NCBI GenBank assembly: GCA_025362395.1
Contig: JANYGK010000001.1
Location: 1 to 59,954, forward strand
Direction of reading: 5' to 3'
Length of the DNA stretch: 59,954 bases
Source of the DNA: Bacteroidota bacterium
GTDB taxonomy: Bacteria; Bacteroidota; Bacteroidia; B-17B0; Aurantibacillaceae
The notes under the pieces were generated by a model. That model had not been told where the DNA came from and searched no databases. It saw nothing but the letters and a program-made list of their open reading frames with translations. Made by a program: the position numbers and the translations under genes. Positions 50,655 to 59,954 of the stretch are shown here, one piece after another (position 1 is the stretch's first letter; every line of letters begins with the position of its first letter).

Positions 50655-51755
50655 ATGTATATTCAGGCGTTAAATAGTCCGTTGAGAAAACTTACCGCAT
50701 ATCTTTTTATTTTAATAAGCACATCCTTATTTTCTCAAATAGGAGGATATAAATCATTTAGCTTTCTTAGTTTACCAATCCCCGCAAGATCAAATGCTCT
50801 AGCGGGAGCTTCCATTGCCGTTTGGGATGCAGATGTGAACCTGGCATATAGCAATCCGGCTCTTCTGAACCCTGCTTCTTCTAAACAGCTCAGTTTTAAT
50901 CATGTTAATTTTGTGGCTGATCTTAATATGGGTAATTTTTTATATGCACGGCAGCTTAAAAAATTCGGAACAATTGCGGTGGGCCTTCAATATTTTACCT
51001 ATGGTAAATTCGACGGTAGAGATGAATACAATTTACAAACAGGTACTTTTAAAGCAGCAGATTATTCACTTAATATAAGTATTGCCAAGCCCATCAACAA
51101 AGACAGTACACTATCAATAGGGGCAACTTTAAAAACAATTTATTCACACTACGAAACTTATACCTCCGTTGGTAATGCCTTCGATGTAGGCTTAACGTAT
51201 CATAATAAAAAACAATTGGTTATTTCATTACTGGCAAAAAATTACGGTAAAATGTGGAAACCCTATTCCAACGGAGGCACTGTTGAACGGCTTCCTTTTG
51301 ATATGCAGTTAGGTATTAGTAAAAAAGTGGCTAAAGCTCCGTTCAGAGTTATAGCGCAGTACGACGATCTCTTAAAATGGGATCTTACCTATACCTCTGC
51401 CGTAAACCAAAGCACTTCAACTTCCGATCCTTTTTCGAGTCAGCCTACAGTTAAAACAGATAAACAAATCCGTAATGAGAAAATAACGAAAGGGTTTGAT
51501 AAATTTGGCAGGCATTTAACCCTGGCAACTGAGATTATACTCGGTAAAAACTTTTTTGTAAGAGTAGGTTATAATTTCAGAAAAGGAAAAGAAATGTCAT
51601 TACCCGATAAAAGAGTCGTAAACGGCTTAGGTATAGGGTTTGGCCTTAAAATCTCTAAATTTCACTTTAATTATGCGTATTCTAAATATGCGCTCAATGG
51701 TAATTCACATACCTTTGGTATCACTACTAATTTTAACTATTTCCACAAAAAATAA
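50655..51755 (+). CDS. porQ: PorQ-like T9SS-associated outer-membrane beta-barrel protein
   Basis: 366 residues from the ATG at 50655; upstream in-frame codons overlap the previous gene and do not look like a signal. Signal peptide (LTAYLFILISTSLFSQ), then the PorQ/PorV-type start SFLSLPIPARSNALAGASIA, SNPALLNPASSKQLSF and FLYARQLKKFGTIAVGLQYF, and beta-strand pairs to a terminal Phe-rich strand (HTFGITTNFNYFHKK). PorQ accompanies the type IX translocon at the outer membrane. Other T9SS genes are not nearby. Confidence 0.85.
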   Translation: MYIQALNSPLRKLTAYLFILISTSLFSQIGGYKSFSFLSLPIPARSNALAGASIAVWDADVNLAYSNPALLNPASSKQLSFNHVNFVADLNMGNFLYARQLKKFGTIAVGLQYFTYGKFDGRDEYNLQTGTFKAADYSLNISIAKPINKDSTLSIGATLKTIYSHYETYTSVGNAFDVGLTYHNKKQLVISLLAKNYGKMWKPYSNGGTVERLPFDMQLGISKKVAKAPFRVIAQYDDLLKWDLTYTSAVNQSTSTSDPFSSQPTVKTDKQIRNEKITKGFDKFGRHLTLATEIILGKNFFVRVGYNFRKGKEMSLPDKRVVNGLGIGFGLKISKFHFNYAYSKYALNGNSHTFGITTNFNYFHKK

Positions 51756-51796
51756 TCGCATTAGCTTCATTTAGTTTAAATAGTGTAATTTTAAGA

Positions 51797-51804
51797 TAAC
51801 TTTG
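51797..51804 (+). promoter_or_regulatory. -7 element of the Nudix gene
   Basis: TAACTTTG fits TAnnTTTG, 70 bp before the ATG at 51875. The region between contains no gene. Confidence 0.45.
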
Positions 51805-51874
51805 TGTTACGGCATTACTGTTTTCTGCGAATGCCGGTACGCATACTTATGACCGAACTCAGAAACAACACACT

Positions 51875-52312
51875 ATGAAGCATTTTAATGTTCGGGTATA
51901 CGGTATTTTAATCAATGATACTAAATTATTGGTTTCTGATGAATTTATTAAAGGCATGAATATTACGAAGCTTCCCGGAGGAGGTTTAGAATTTGGAGAA
52001 GGAACGGTAGAGTGCGTAATTAGGGAATTTAAAGAGGAGTTAGACTTGGATGTAGAAGTTACCTCACATTTTTATACAACCGATTTTTTTGTGCACTCCG
52101 CTTTTAATACCAATAGCCAGGTAATAAGTATTTATTATAAAGTAAAAGCTAAAAGCGAGCTAAGTTTTAAAACTTCTCAAAAAGTATTTGATTTTGATAA
52201 AAAAATTGAAGGGGCACAATCGCTCAGATGGATAGATTTTGAAACTGTTTCAGAGAATGATTTTACCTTCGTAATAGATAAGCGTGTAGGGGATATGCTT
52301 AGTGATAATTAG
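51875..52312 (+). CDS. Nudix hydrolase
   Basis: 145 residues. Complete Nudix box: GGGLEFGEGTVECVI then REFKEELDLDV (Gx5Ex7REUxEExGU with Asp for the last Gly). Hydrolyses nucleoside diphosphates linked to another group, with Mg2+; substrate not readable from sequence. Convergent with the anti-sigma-like gene, two bases apart. Confidence 0.93.
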   Translation: MKHFNVRVYGILINDTKLLVSDEFIKGMNITKLPGGGLEFGEGTVECVIREFKEELDLDVEVTSHFYTTDFFVHSAFNTNSQVISIYYKVKAKSELSFKTSQKVFDFDKKIEGAQSLRWIDFETVSENDFTFVIDKRVGDMLSDN

Positions 52313-52314
52313 TT

Positions 52315-52992
52315 TTATTTCAGCTCCAGTTCGGGTTCTTCATTACCTGAATTTAAATTCATTGAAGAAGTGTTAATGGTAGGAATTTCTTCAGAGCTCC
52401 CTTTTTTGCGTTTTCTTTTTACAACAGGGGCACCCTCTTTTTTAGATTCATTATTTAAAATTACGGCTGTTTCTGTCGGCTTTGTTTCTGTAATTTTTTC
52501 TTTTCTTGGAATTGCAACAACAGCCTTCTCCTCTTCTTTAATAACAGGAGGCGCATTTATAATTGCTTTTGTTTCAAGTACTTTTGCGGGTTCTTTCTCC
52601 GCCGTTTTAGTTGGTTCAGGTACTTTAACAACAGGTTGTTTTTTTACAGGCACCGAAGTTTTAGCAATAGAATTTGTTTTAAACGGCGCAAGTTTTACAG
52701 AGGAATTTAAAGGAACTTCCTTAATGAACGTTTCTTTTTTCTTAAAATCAACAAAACTAAATAACATGGCAGAAAGGCCGCCAATTAAAATAATGAATAA
52801 TGCGGGAACAATAACTGAACGGCTAATGTTTAAATTCAGTTTTGGGGTAAAAGAATTAAACTGTGACCTTGGCTCAGGTTTAACAGTTTGCTCAAACCTA
52901 TCCCATGCTGTAAGGTCATAATCAAGTTCTCCGTCCTGTAACAGAATTCTTATTTGGCGCTCATCTAATTCGTAACTAAATTGGCTGCTCAT
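52315..52992 (-). CDS. Single-pass membrane protein, probable anti-sigma factor
   Basis: 225 residues. Cytoplasmic N-terminal ~60 residues (FSYELDERQIRILLQDGELD), one membrane helix (SRSVIVPALFIILIGGLSAM, about 55-78), then a Pro/Lys/Glu/Val-rich low-complexity periplasmic part. It overlaps the sigma factor gene by 17 bp in a different frame, the usual sigma/anti-sigma arrangement. The assignment is by context and topology; no zinc-binding anti-sigma motif (HxxxCxxC) is present. Confidence 0.68.
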   Translation of the reverse strand: MSSQFSYELDERQIRILLQDGELDYDLTAWDRFEQTVKPEPRSQFNSFTPKLNLNISRSVIVPALFIILIGGLSAMLFSFVDFKKKETFIKEVPLNSSVKLAPFKTNSIAKTSVPVKKQPVVKVPEPTKTAEKEPAKVLETKAIINAPPVIKEEEKAVVAIPRKEKITETKPTETAVILNNESKKEGAPVVKRKRKKGSSEEIPTINTSSMNLNSGNEEPELELK

Positions 52993-53560
52993 CTTTTTCA
53001 GTTTTTAAATTTTTTTCAATCGATTTCTGTAAATTAAATCTCGCTTTTTCTAAGTTCGATTTTATAGTTTGTATACTTGTTTCAAGTAATTCAGATGTTA
53101 ATTCAAGTGTGTAATTATCTATAACATGTAAGTTAAACACAAGTCTTTGGGAAGGTACCAATTGTTGAATGGATTTTATCAATACTTCTTCAGACAAATT
53201 TTTGAGATCGATTAATTGATTGTCTAGGAAAAGGTCATAAGAGGTTTCTTTATTTTCGACAGCGCGTACAGTACTTGCCACATAATATTCATTCCTAATA
53301 CCTTTTATATATTTTACTGCAAAAGAAATGAATTCATGTTTTACAAATTCATCCAGTGTATACTTTTTTTGAGATTTATAGGTATTTAAGCTATTAAAAA
53401 CATACCCGAAACCACTTAAAACAATTTGAGAAGACTGCGATTTGTTTTTAGAATATCTTAATGAAAGGTAGGCCAGTTTGGAATAAAAAGTATCAAAAAA
53501 CTGTTTTTTTGCAGTTTCATCGTTTCTTAGACATGCCGATATTAATTCAGCTTCTGACAT
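52976..53560 (-). CDS. Divergent ECF-type RNA polymerase sigma factor
   Basis: 194 residues. LISACLRNDETAKKQFFDTF ... AYLSLRYSKNKSQSSQIVLS aligns with sigma region 2 (ACxRNxxxAQxxLYxxY ... RYxxNxxEAEDVLQEGF) but the acidic ED-V-LQE core is replaced by SSQIVLSGF. Region 4 is better: LVPSQRLVFNLHVIDNYTLE then LLETSIQTIKSNLEKAR. Probably senses a signal with the overlapping anti-sigma protein; a degenerated core contact is possible. Confidence 0.8.
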   Translation of the reverse strand: MSEAELISACLRNDETAKKQFFDTFYSKLAYLSLRYSKNKSQSSQIVLSGFGYVFNSLNTYKSQKKYTLDEFVKHEFISFAVKYIKGIRNEYYVASTVRAVENKETSYDLFLDNQLIDLKNLSEEVLIKSIQQLVPSQRLVFNLHVIDNYTLELTSELLETSIQTIKSNLEKARFNLQKSIEKNLKTEKDEQPI

Positions 53561-53681
53561 ACAGGGTTAGTTTATAGAATTTTGTACGAATTTTAACATT
53601 AAAAGTTGCATTTTTTTTGGAATTAAATAAAAAATAGTATATTTTATTTAATTAAAGCGACGAAACACTGTAAAAATAAGA

Positions 53682-54134
53682 CTAATTATTTAAAAGGTCT
53701 ATTTTATCTTTATAATTAACCGGGTATTTTTTCCTTACCAATAATTTTCCAACTTTTAAATCGCCTTTTAGTTGTATAGTACCCGATCCTGCTGAATTAA
53801 CCAGCTTTAATATATCAAACACATTTAAATTTTCAGGATTGGTTTTAAGCTTGAAAGTATATGATTTTTCAGTATTTGCACCTATGTGTACCCTTTTATG
53901 AAGCTTGGCTTTACCTAAGCTGATGTCGCCGTAAATAATATCAAATTCAGAAGGATAAATAGAAAATCCAACGGAGTTAGGGTTTTTTATTTTTAATTGA
54001 AGTTCCCCTTCAATTTCTTTCATACTTACTTTACTGAATGTAAAACTGTCAACATTAGTTACATTAACCTGTTGCAGGTCTTTACAAGCCGTCAAACATA
54101 AAAGGAAAACAATAGGGAAGACAATAAGTTTCAC
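53682..54134 (-). CDS. LEA type 2 (WHy-domain) lipoprotein
   Basis: 150 residues. Lipobox LTACKD (Cys about residue 17), then EGELQLKIKNPNSVGFSIYP and SYTFKLKTNPENLNVFDILK, the water-stress/hypersensitive-response (LEA2) fold common in Bacteroidota. Probably sits in the periplasm attached to a membrane. Function not known. Confidence 0.87.
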   Translation of the reverse strand: MKLIVFPIVFLLCLTACKDLQQVNVTNVDSFTFSKVSMKEIEGELQLKIKNPNSVGFSIYPSEFDIIYGDISLGKAKLHKRVHIGANTEKSYTFKLKTNPENLNVFDILKLVNSAGSGTIQLKGDLKVGKLLVRKKYPVNYKDKIDLLNN

Positions 54135-54153
54135 GAAGTACCGGTTTTAAAAT

Positions 54154-54187
54154 AAAAAGACTGCCTGCTTTCGCGGACAGTCTTTTT
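54154..54187 (-). terminator. Terminator of the large T9SS gene
   Basis: AAAAAGACTG / CAGTCTTTTT with an inner short stem and loop TTTC, T-runs on both sides, 16 bp after the stop at 54203. Confidence 0.85.
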
Positions 54188-54202
54188 AAAAGTTTAGCGT
54201 TA

Positions 54203-56740
54203 TTAATTTACATATATCTTTTTAGTAGTTTGAGCTTTTTCTGTGCTTACTTTAATAATAACAATTTGATTATGAGTGTCTTTAAGATCTAAAAAAACCA
54301 AATTATTAGTTCCTGATATTTCTTTATCATCCATAATTTTTTGCCCCATTACATTGTATGCAGATATAACAGAACGTGTATCTTTTTCAAAAGCTGTTTT
54401 CACAAATGCTCCTCCATCAGTATTTTGGCTAATAATTACAGAATTAGTAGCAGAAATCGCATTGATACCTGTAGGAGCAACGTTTTCACTGCAAACTGTT
54501 AATTCAAAACGCGGCGCAGAAGTAGTATCAGAGATAGTACATATATAAGCACCTGTTCTTAGATCATGAATAATACCTAATAATTTATCTTTTAAAATAA
54601 CACATGAAGTCGCCGGTAAATTTTCTATTTCTAAAGGAGAGATTGTATACTGCCCTGTGGCTATTACCTTAACCAAAACGGGTATAATGGTATTGCTTTG
54701 AGATTGAACAGGGGGTAAACTGTTAATTGAATAATCTTTATTTAAGCTTTTAGTAGAAATAGTAGTGTAAGCAGAGTATGGACCGGGAAAGCCTACATAA
54801 CCGGGAGTTTGAAAAATTTTATGCGCATCCCATTTGCCGTCAAAGTTTGTCGTTGCGGTTGAATGAAAACGAACCACTGTTTCATCAGCTTCGCCGCCAA
54901 AACCGTTTACCTTTAATCTGAAAATAGTCCCAATATCAATGGCAGCCGTTTTTAATAAAGGATTTGCTGATGTATTATTAGGTCTTTTCGCGGCTTCCGT
55001 AAAGTTTACTGTTGTATTGCTTGTAGCATCTATGTAAAAGCCTTGCCCCATAGGAATAATGTCTGTAATACCTGTAGTACCGCCAGGACTTGCAACTCCA
55101 CCAACATATTGTGTAGTCGCTTCCAAATCAGGATTATAAACATAAATAGCATCATTTAAACCTGAACTTGCGGCTAAAACTTTTGCCCACGAAATAGGAG
55201 AGGCATACGGATTACTGACTAAGTTACTTCCCGGGTTTGCACTACCGGCATTCTTGGTTACAGTAATAGGCACATTTCCTGTTACAATAGCACCGGTTGT
55301 AGTCCAGGAAATATTGTTTGTTGTAGTAAAACCGTCTCCTAAATAGGTCCAGTACCCTTTACCCTCAGTTAAAGGTGATACACTTGTTAAGGCAATATAT
55401 TCAGCTCCGCCGCTCCCTGCTTCATTGTAACCTTCAATAGAAACAAAACCGTAAGCGGTGCTTGGATCATTAGTGCAGCCGGTGCAAGTCATAGGAATTC
55501 CTGCGGCATCCCAGCTTGAAACCGTTAAACCGGAAATCCCGCTTGGCCCCATAACAGTCCAACCTGTTGACCCGCCTTTAGCAAATGTTTCAACTTTTAA
55601 ATTTCCGGTAATGCTTCCACCCACTATTTGGCCTACCCTTCCTTTTAATGCATTGGTTGATTTAAGGGTTGTAAAATCATTAAGGTCCAGATTACCCTGT
55701 GGAACAGATAAGCTATCCGTTATTTCAAGAGCATTGCCAATAGTTAAAAAAGCCGCGCTCGAATTCATACCCAATACTTTTAAAGTTCGTGTTAATGAAC
55801 TTGTTTGATCCATATATAACAAGTTATTTCCATTAATAGTACCGTTAAGGAATAATGAGGAACTTGCAGAGCCTCTTATAAAACCATCAGTTTCAACGGC
55901 CGGAAAACTTGCGTCAGAAGTAGCATCCACCGTTAAAGAATGACCATTTAAATCAATACCACCTGAGTTTTGCCCTAAATACCCGCCGGAAATAGTAATG
56001 TCAGAGCCTAATGTAAAATAAGCTGTAGTGTTACCGAATGTAATATCAATAAAATTAACCCGGGGTGTTGCGCCGCTAAAATTAAGCGTTCCGATATTTC
56101 CGATTTGTGCTCCCGTAAAATAAATCCCCGAAGTGTTTGTAGATATGATTTGACCCGTTCCTAAAACTTTTGCATCAATATTTAAATTTAATCCGTTTAA
56201 ATCCAATGAAGTGCCCGCATTAATAGTTAAGTTACCGTAAACATAGATCTGAGAGCTTAATGCCGCGTTTTGATTAATTGTAATATTACCATAATTTAGA
56301 GGAAGTACGCTGACACCGGAAGCGTTATATACTACAGTACTTCCAATATTAAGGCTTCCGAATGAAGAAATACAGGCAGCAACTTTCTGAATAGTAAGTG
56401 TAGCTGAATTAGCAACATCAACAGTAGCATTACTGATAATACCTCCGCCTGAAATAGTTAAATTAATAGGCGTTGTACCGTCACCTATAACCACTGTTTG
56501 TGAAGTATTAAGGTTAAAGTTAACTGTATGGTTAAAAGTAACCCTGTTTACAATATGATAAATATTACTGCCTAAATTAAAATTAACAGGCGATATCCCG
56601 GAGCCGTCTGTATTTGTACCCCATGTGGCGAAGGTGCTGAAAAGGCCTGCACTTTTTGAATAATAGTCTAAAGCCCTTAAAGAATTGCTTGAAATGACCA
56701 CACTAAAAATTACGATTAATACTAAGTAAATTTTTTTCAT
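54203..56740 (-). CDS. Large T9SS type A sorting-domain surface/secreted protein
   Basis: 845 residues from the ATG at 56740, which begins a proper signal peptide (KKIYLVLIVIFSVVISSNSL); an in-frame ATG at 56803 would put 21 extra residues before it. About 300 residues of repetitive beta-solenoid-like sequence (pattern ISGGG/NIGS/GNLTIN), then beta-sandwich regions (LKVNGFGGEADETVVRFHST), and a C-terminal sorting domain ending NQIVIIKVSTEKAQTTKKIY. Probably an adhesin or structural secreted protein. Divergent from the helicase-nuclease gene. Confidence 0.87.
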   Translation of the reverse strand: MKKIYLVLIVIFSVVISSNSLRALDYYSKSAGLFSTFATWGTNTDGSGISPVNFNLGSNIYHIVNRVTFNHTVNFNLNTSQTVVIGDGTTPINLTISGGGIISNATVDVANSATLTIQKVAACISSFGSLNIGSTVVYNASGVSVLPLNYGNITINQNAALSSQIYVYGNLTINAGTSLDLNGLNLNIDAKVLGTGQIISTNTSGIYFTGAQIGNIGTLNFSGATPRVNFIDITFGNTTAYFTLGSDITISGGYLGQNSGGIDLNGHSLTVDATSDASFPAVETDGFIRGSASSSLFLNGTINGNNLLYMDQTSSLTRTLKVLGMNSSAAFLTIGNALEITDSLSVPQGNLDLNDFTTLKSTNALKGRVGQIVGGSITGNLKVETFAKGGSTGWTVMGPSGISGLTVSSWDAAGIPMTCTGCTNDPSTAYGFVSIEGYNEAGSGGAEYIALTSVSPLTEGKGYWTYLGDGFTTTNNISWTTTGAIVTGNVPITVTKNAGSANPGSNLVSNPYASPISWAKVLAASSGLNDAIYVYNPDLEATTQYVGGVASPGGTTGITDIIPMGQGFYIDATSNTTVNFTEAAKRPNNTSANPLLKTAAIDIGTIFRLKVNGFGGEADETVVRFHSTATTNFDGKWDAHKIFQTPGYVGFPGPYSAYTTISTKSLNKDYSINSLPPVQSQSNTIIPVLVKVIATGQYTISPLEIENLPATSCVILKDKLLGIIHDLRTGAYICTISDTTSAPRFELTVCSENVAPTGINAISATNSVIISQNTDGGAFVKTAFEKDTRSVISAYNVMGQKIMDDKEISGTNNLVFLDLKDTHNQIVIIKVSTEKAQTTKKIYVN

Positions 56741-56815
56741 ATTAATTTGTTTTAAATTTATAAAGTAAATGTAATTTAATGGTTTCAAATTACCAAATAT
56801 CAATAACCAATATTT

Positions 56816-59800
56816 ATGCCGGGTTACCTTAAAAATTTTATTGTTTATAAGTCATCGGCAGGCAGCGGTAAAACGTTTACATTGGTAAAAGAATACCTGA
56901 AGCTCGCTTTGTACAATAAAAATAATTTAACAAGTGCTTACAAAGCTGTATTGGCTATGACGTTTACAAATAAAGCGGCTTCCGAAATGAAATGGCGCAT
57001 TATTAAGGCGCTTAAAGAACTCAGCTCAGACTCTAATCCTGTACTTTCTGATTTAATTGCCGATGAATTGAGGATAGAGGTGCCGGACTTGAAGCAAAGA
57101 GCCCAATTTGTATTAACTGATATTTTACACCATTATTCTGACTTTTCAATCAGTACCATTGACAGCTTTACACATCGCATCATACGTACGTTTGCACTCG
57201 ATTTGAAACTTCCCGTTAACTTTCAAATTGAAACGGATTCGGATGCTGTATTTAAAAAAGTTATTTCAATTCTTATTAATAATTTAGGGAAAGATAAGTT
57301 AATTACCGATTACCTGGTGCAATATTCTCTTTCGCAGGTAGAAGACAATAAAAATTGGGATCCTGAAACCACCTTAGTTGATTTTATTAAAGAAATTAAT
57401 AAAGAAGGCGTGTCAGACCTGATTAACTTATTAAGCAAGTATACTATTTCCGATTTTGAGATCATAAAAAAACAATTGCTTAATACAATTAAAGAATACG
57501 ATAATAGGCTCGCATTATATGGTACTAAAGGATTCCAAATAATTACGGACATAGCTGTTAATGCTGAAGCATTTGCAGGAGGAACCGGCGGTATTTATAA
57601 TTTATTTGTAAAACTGGCTGAGCTTAAAGAAACATCTGAAAGCGAATTATTTAAATCTACCGTACTTAAAACATTAACGGAAGATAAATGGTACTCTGCA
57701 AAGGCAACTGCTTCCGATAAATCGGCTATAGACAGTGTGAAGAATGAGCTAAAAAAAATAGCCATGGAAGTATTAGAATATGTGCAAAAAAACCACGGAC
57801 GTTATGCCGTTTTTAAACTTATTTATAAAAATATTTATGCCATGGGGCTGGTTAATGAGCTAGCTAAACTTACAGCTCAATATAAGCTTGATGAAAATAT
57901 TTTATTTATATCTGAATTTAATGAGCGTATTTCGGAAGTGGTGAATCATGAACCCGCCCCTTTTATTTTTGAAAGGTTAGGGGATAAATACAAACATTTT
58001 TTGTTGGATGAATTTCAGGATACCTCTGGTATACAGTGGCAAAATATGTTGCCTTTAATTGATAATTCCTTAGGAAACGGAAACTTAAATTTAATAGTAG
58101 GTGATGGCAAACAGTCTATTTACCGTTGGCGGAACGCGGATGTAGAGCAATTTGTAAATCTTCCGAATATTAATTTAATAACTAAAAACGAATTAGCAGT
58201 TGAAAGAGAATTGGCTTTGATACGAAATTTTGAAGAAAATGTATTAGGTAAAAATTTTCGCAGTGATTCGGTCATTGTTAAGTTTAATAATAGCTTGTTT
58301 GAATCTTTATCTGAAAATGTGTTGGATGAAGGATTAAAAAAAATATATGATAAGCAAAAACAGGAACATAAACCTGTAGATGAGGGATTTGTGAGTATGG
58401 ATTTTCCTGAATTAATAGCAGATGATGTAGATATAACCAATATAAATTATGTTTTAAAATACATACATCAGGCTGTTGACGACGGATATAATTACAGTGA
58501 TATTTGTATCATCATCAGGCAAAACAGGCATGGCAATACCATTGCTAACTCCCTTATTGAGCAAGGTATACCTGTTGTGTCTGCAGAGTCCTTACTACTT
58601 GGCAATTCAAAAGAAATAAACGTTCTTATCTCATTTCTAAAATATATTTCCAATCAAAAAGACCTTGTTTCAGGTTCGGTTGTTTTAAATTATTTACATG
58701 ATAAGCATAGTTTTAATGAAGAGCAATACGTTGCTTTTTTAAGAAACTTAAACGTTTCAAAAACAAAAACATTATTTGCAATTATTAACGAGTGCGGCTT
58801 GTTTATAGATGTTACAAAATTGGTGTCATCTAATTTGTTTGACTGTTGCCTTGAAATTAATACGGTTTTAAAATTGAGTGAAACCAATTCGCAATACACC
58901 CGATTTTTTTTAGATGAAGTTTTATCTTTTTTACAAAGTAATACTTCTAACATTTCTTTATTTTTAGAATGGTGGGAAAGACGTTCCCAAAAAGCGTCTG
59001 TTGTTATCCCTGAAGGCATTAACGCCGTTAATATCATGACTATTCATGCTTCCAAAGGATTGGAGTTCCCGGTAGTTATAACGCCTTATTTATCCTGGGA
59101 TATTGAAAAAACGCAATCTATTTGGGTAGCTGTTAACGAGGTAGAGCTTGATATCCCCGTAGCACTTATCAATACAACAAAAGCAACTGATGATACAATT
59201 TATAAACCTATAGCGGAAAAGGAGCGTCAACAACAAACGCTCGACAGCTTAAATATGTTGTATGTTGATTTTACAAGGGCCGTGGAGCGACTGCACATCA
59301 TATCTCCCAAGCTTAAAAAAGCAAGTAAAAAGAACGCTCATACTTGGTTATATGAATTTGCTTTGGCCGATGTAAATTTTGATGCGGAAAAGCTGCAACT
59401 CAGTTTTGGATTTCCTTCACAAAAAAAGCCTTCTACCCTTCACAAACAAGGGCTTGAACAATTGCCCGTTAAAGAATTAATTTTTAGCAGGAATGAAGAC
59501 ATTATAAAGATAAAAGGAGCTTCTAATTATAATTCAAATGAAGAAGTAACCAAAGCAAGGGAATATGGGATACTGATCCATTATATTTTATCGCAGATAA
59601 AAACAAAAACTGATATTGATGCAGTAATTGATATTGCAGTTCAGGCAGGAGATATTACCGGAAAAGAAGCGGAGAAAATAAAAACGGGTATTAAAGCACT
59701 GCTCTCTATTGATACAATTTCAACTTATTTTGAATCGGGTGTCGATGTAAAAAATGAATTAGAAATATTAACATCGGAAGGTGAAATTTTAAGGCCCGAC

Positions 59801-59954
59801 AGGGTTGTTATTTCAGGTAATAAAGCCGTAGTTATTGATTATAAAACAGGAAAAAAAAATACGTTAAAATACCATAACCAAATGAAAGATTATGAACGGG
59901 CTTTGTTGAGTTTGGGATATATATCCGTTAAAAAAATACTGTTATATATTTATG
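56816..59954 (+). CDS. UvrD/RecB-type helicase-nuclease (AddA-like), 3' end cut by window
   Basis: At least 1046 residues from ATG 56816. Walker A SSAGSGKTFTLVKEY (AGSGKT at 15-20), motif Ia AMTFTNKAASEMKWRI, Walker B HFLLDEFQDTSGIQWQN, motif III LIVGDGKQSIYRWRNAD, motif V NIMTIHASKGLEFPVVI, motif VI MLYVDFTRAVERL, and near the window end a RecB-family nuclease signature EILRPDRVVISGNKAVVIDY then KTG. This is the subunit that processes double-strand breaks for RecA-dependent repair in the AddAB/RecBCD class. The partner subunit gene is not seen within the window. Confidence 0.95.
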   Translation, partial: MPGYLKNFIVYKSSAGSGKTFTLVKEYLKLALYNKNNLTSAYKAVLAMTFTNKAASEMKWRIIKALKELSSDSNPVLSDLIADELRIEVPDLKQRAQFVLTDILHHYSDFSISTIDSFTHRIIRTFALDLKLPVNFQIETDSDAVFKKVISILINNLGKDKLITDYLVQYSLSQVEDNKNWDPETTLVDFIKEINKEGVSDLINLLSKYTISDFEIIKKQLLNTIKEYDNRLALYGTKGFQIITDIAVNAEAFAGGTGGIYNLFVKLAELKETSESELFKSTVLKTLTEDKWYSAKATASDKSAIDSVKNELKKIAMEVLEYVQKNHGRYAVFKLIYKNIYAMGLVNELAKLTAQYKLDENILFISEFNERISEVVNHEPAPFIFERLGDKYKHFLLDEFQDTSGIQWQNMLPLIDNSLGNGNLNLIVGDGKQSIYRWRNADVEQFVNLPNINLITKNELAVERELALIRNFEENVLGKNFRSDSVIVKFNNSLFESLSENVLDEGLKKIYDKQKQEHKPVDEGFVSMDFPELIADDVDITNINYVLKYIHQAVDDGYNYSDICIIIRQNRHGNTIANSLIEQGIPVVSAESLLLGNSKEINVLISFLKYISNQKDLVSGSVVLNYLHDKHSFNEEQYVAFLRNLNVSKTKTLFAIINECGLFIDVTKLVSSNLFDCCLEINTVLKLSETNSQYTRFFLDEVLSFLQSNTSNISLFLEWWERRSQKASVVIPEGINAVNIMTIHASKGLEFPVVITPYLSWDIEKTQSIWVAVNEVELDIPVALINTTKATDDTIYKPIAEKERQQQTLDSLNMLYVDFTRAVERLHIISPKLKKASKKNAHTWLYEFALADVNFDAEKLQLSFGFPSQKKPSTLHKQGLEQLPVKELIFSRNEDIIKIKGASNYNSNEEVTKAREYGILIHYILSQIKTKTDIDAVIDIAVQAGDITGKEAEKIKTGIKALLSIDTISTYFESGVDVKNELEILTSEGEILRPDRVVISGNKAVVIDYKTGKKNTLKYHNQMKDYERALLSLGYISVKKILLYIY

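Noticed and set aside
52370-52921. Plus-strand frame of 183 codons opposite the anti-sigma-like gene
   Set aside because: Shadow of the low-complexity Lys/Glu/Pro-rich gene on the other strand.

Overview
The window is AT-rich chromosomal DNA from a member of the Bacteroidota, probably a free-living aerobe. The evidence is several proteins with type IX secretion (T9SS) C-terminal sorting domains, a PorQ-like T9SS protein, DUF2911 and YwqK-repeat proteins, an HPP-family protein, and promoter-like elements of the TTTG ... TAnnTTTG type instead of classical -35/-10 boxes. No rRNA, CRISPR array, prophage or replication origin was seen. Two tRNA genes (Leu-TAA, Gly-GCC) lie on the minus strand near 15.2 kb.

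Layout. 0-6.9 kb: housekeeping and small regulatory genes (CDF metal exporter, pseudouridine synthase, response regulator, 2H phosphoesterase, DinB-fold protein, YtxH protein). 7.0-10.5 kb: a foreign-looking island of single minus-strand genes (slipin, RibD/DHFR-like reductase, AAC(3)-I-like acetyltransferase, a truncated beta-lactamase-fold hydrolase). Each is followed at its 3' end by a 90-135 bp imperfect inverted repeat with CTAAC ... GTTAG ends, the arrangement of integron gene cassettes with attC sites, but with no integrase in view. A lone cassette of the same kind carrying an Arr rifampin ADP-ribosyltransferase lies at 47.7-48.3 kb. 10.6-14.3 kb: a minus-strand operon of two T9SS-sorted proteins and a di-haem cytochrome c peroxidase. 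14.3-15.1 kb: decayed DNA.

15.7-19.8 kb: a type IIG restriction-modification enzyme in a coupled operon with two unknown small proteins (one ending in a sliding-clamp-type motif), then a decayed DUF559 gene and a 20-21 bp tandem repeat. 20-22.7 kb: mutS. 22.9-35.3 kb: GreA/B-like protein, lipase-like hydrolase, HPP and ClC membrane proteins, DUF2911 protein, sodium:solute symporter with an overlapping 41-residue membrane protein, large PIG-L deacetylase, TPR-SpoIIE phosphatase.

35.4-43.0 kb: phenylacetate catabolism. paaE is divergent from paaA-paaB-(decayed four-helix-bundle gene)-paaC-two small secreted paralogues-a 35-residue membrane protein-paaD-histidine kinase-paaG. This encodes the phenylacetyl-CoA epoxidase (PaaABCE), its maturation factor PaaD and the epoxide isomerase PaaG; ring-opening and beta-oxidation genes (paaZ, F, H, J, K) are not in the window. 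43.3-46.8 kb: YwqK-repeat protein, lipoprotein, gamma-carbonic anhydrase, IS5 remnant. 48.6-50.2 kb: alkylation repair pair (AraC-Ogt fusion and AlkB). 50.4-56.8 kb: PorQ, Nudix hydrolase, divergent sigma/anti-sigma pair, LEA2 lipoprotein, large T9SS protein. 56.8 kb to the end: a UvrD/RecB-type helicase-nuclease cut by the window edge.

All assignments come from reading motifs by eye; no database search was run.
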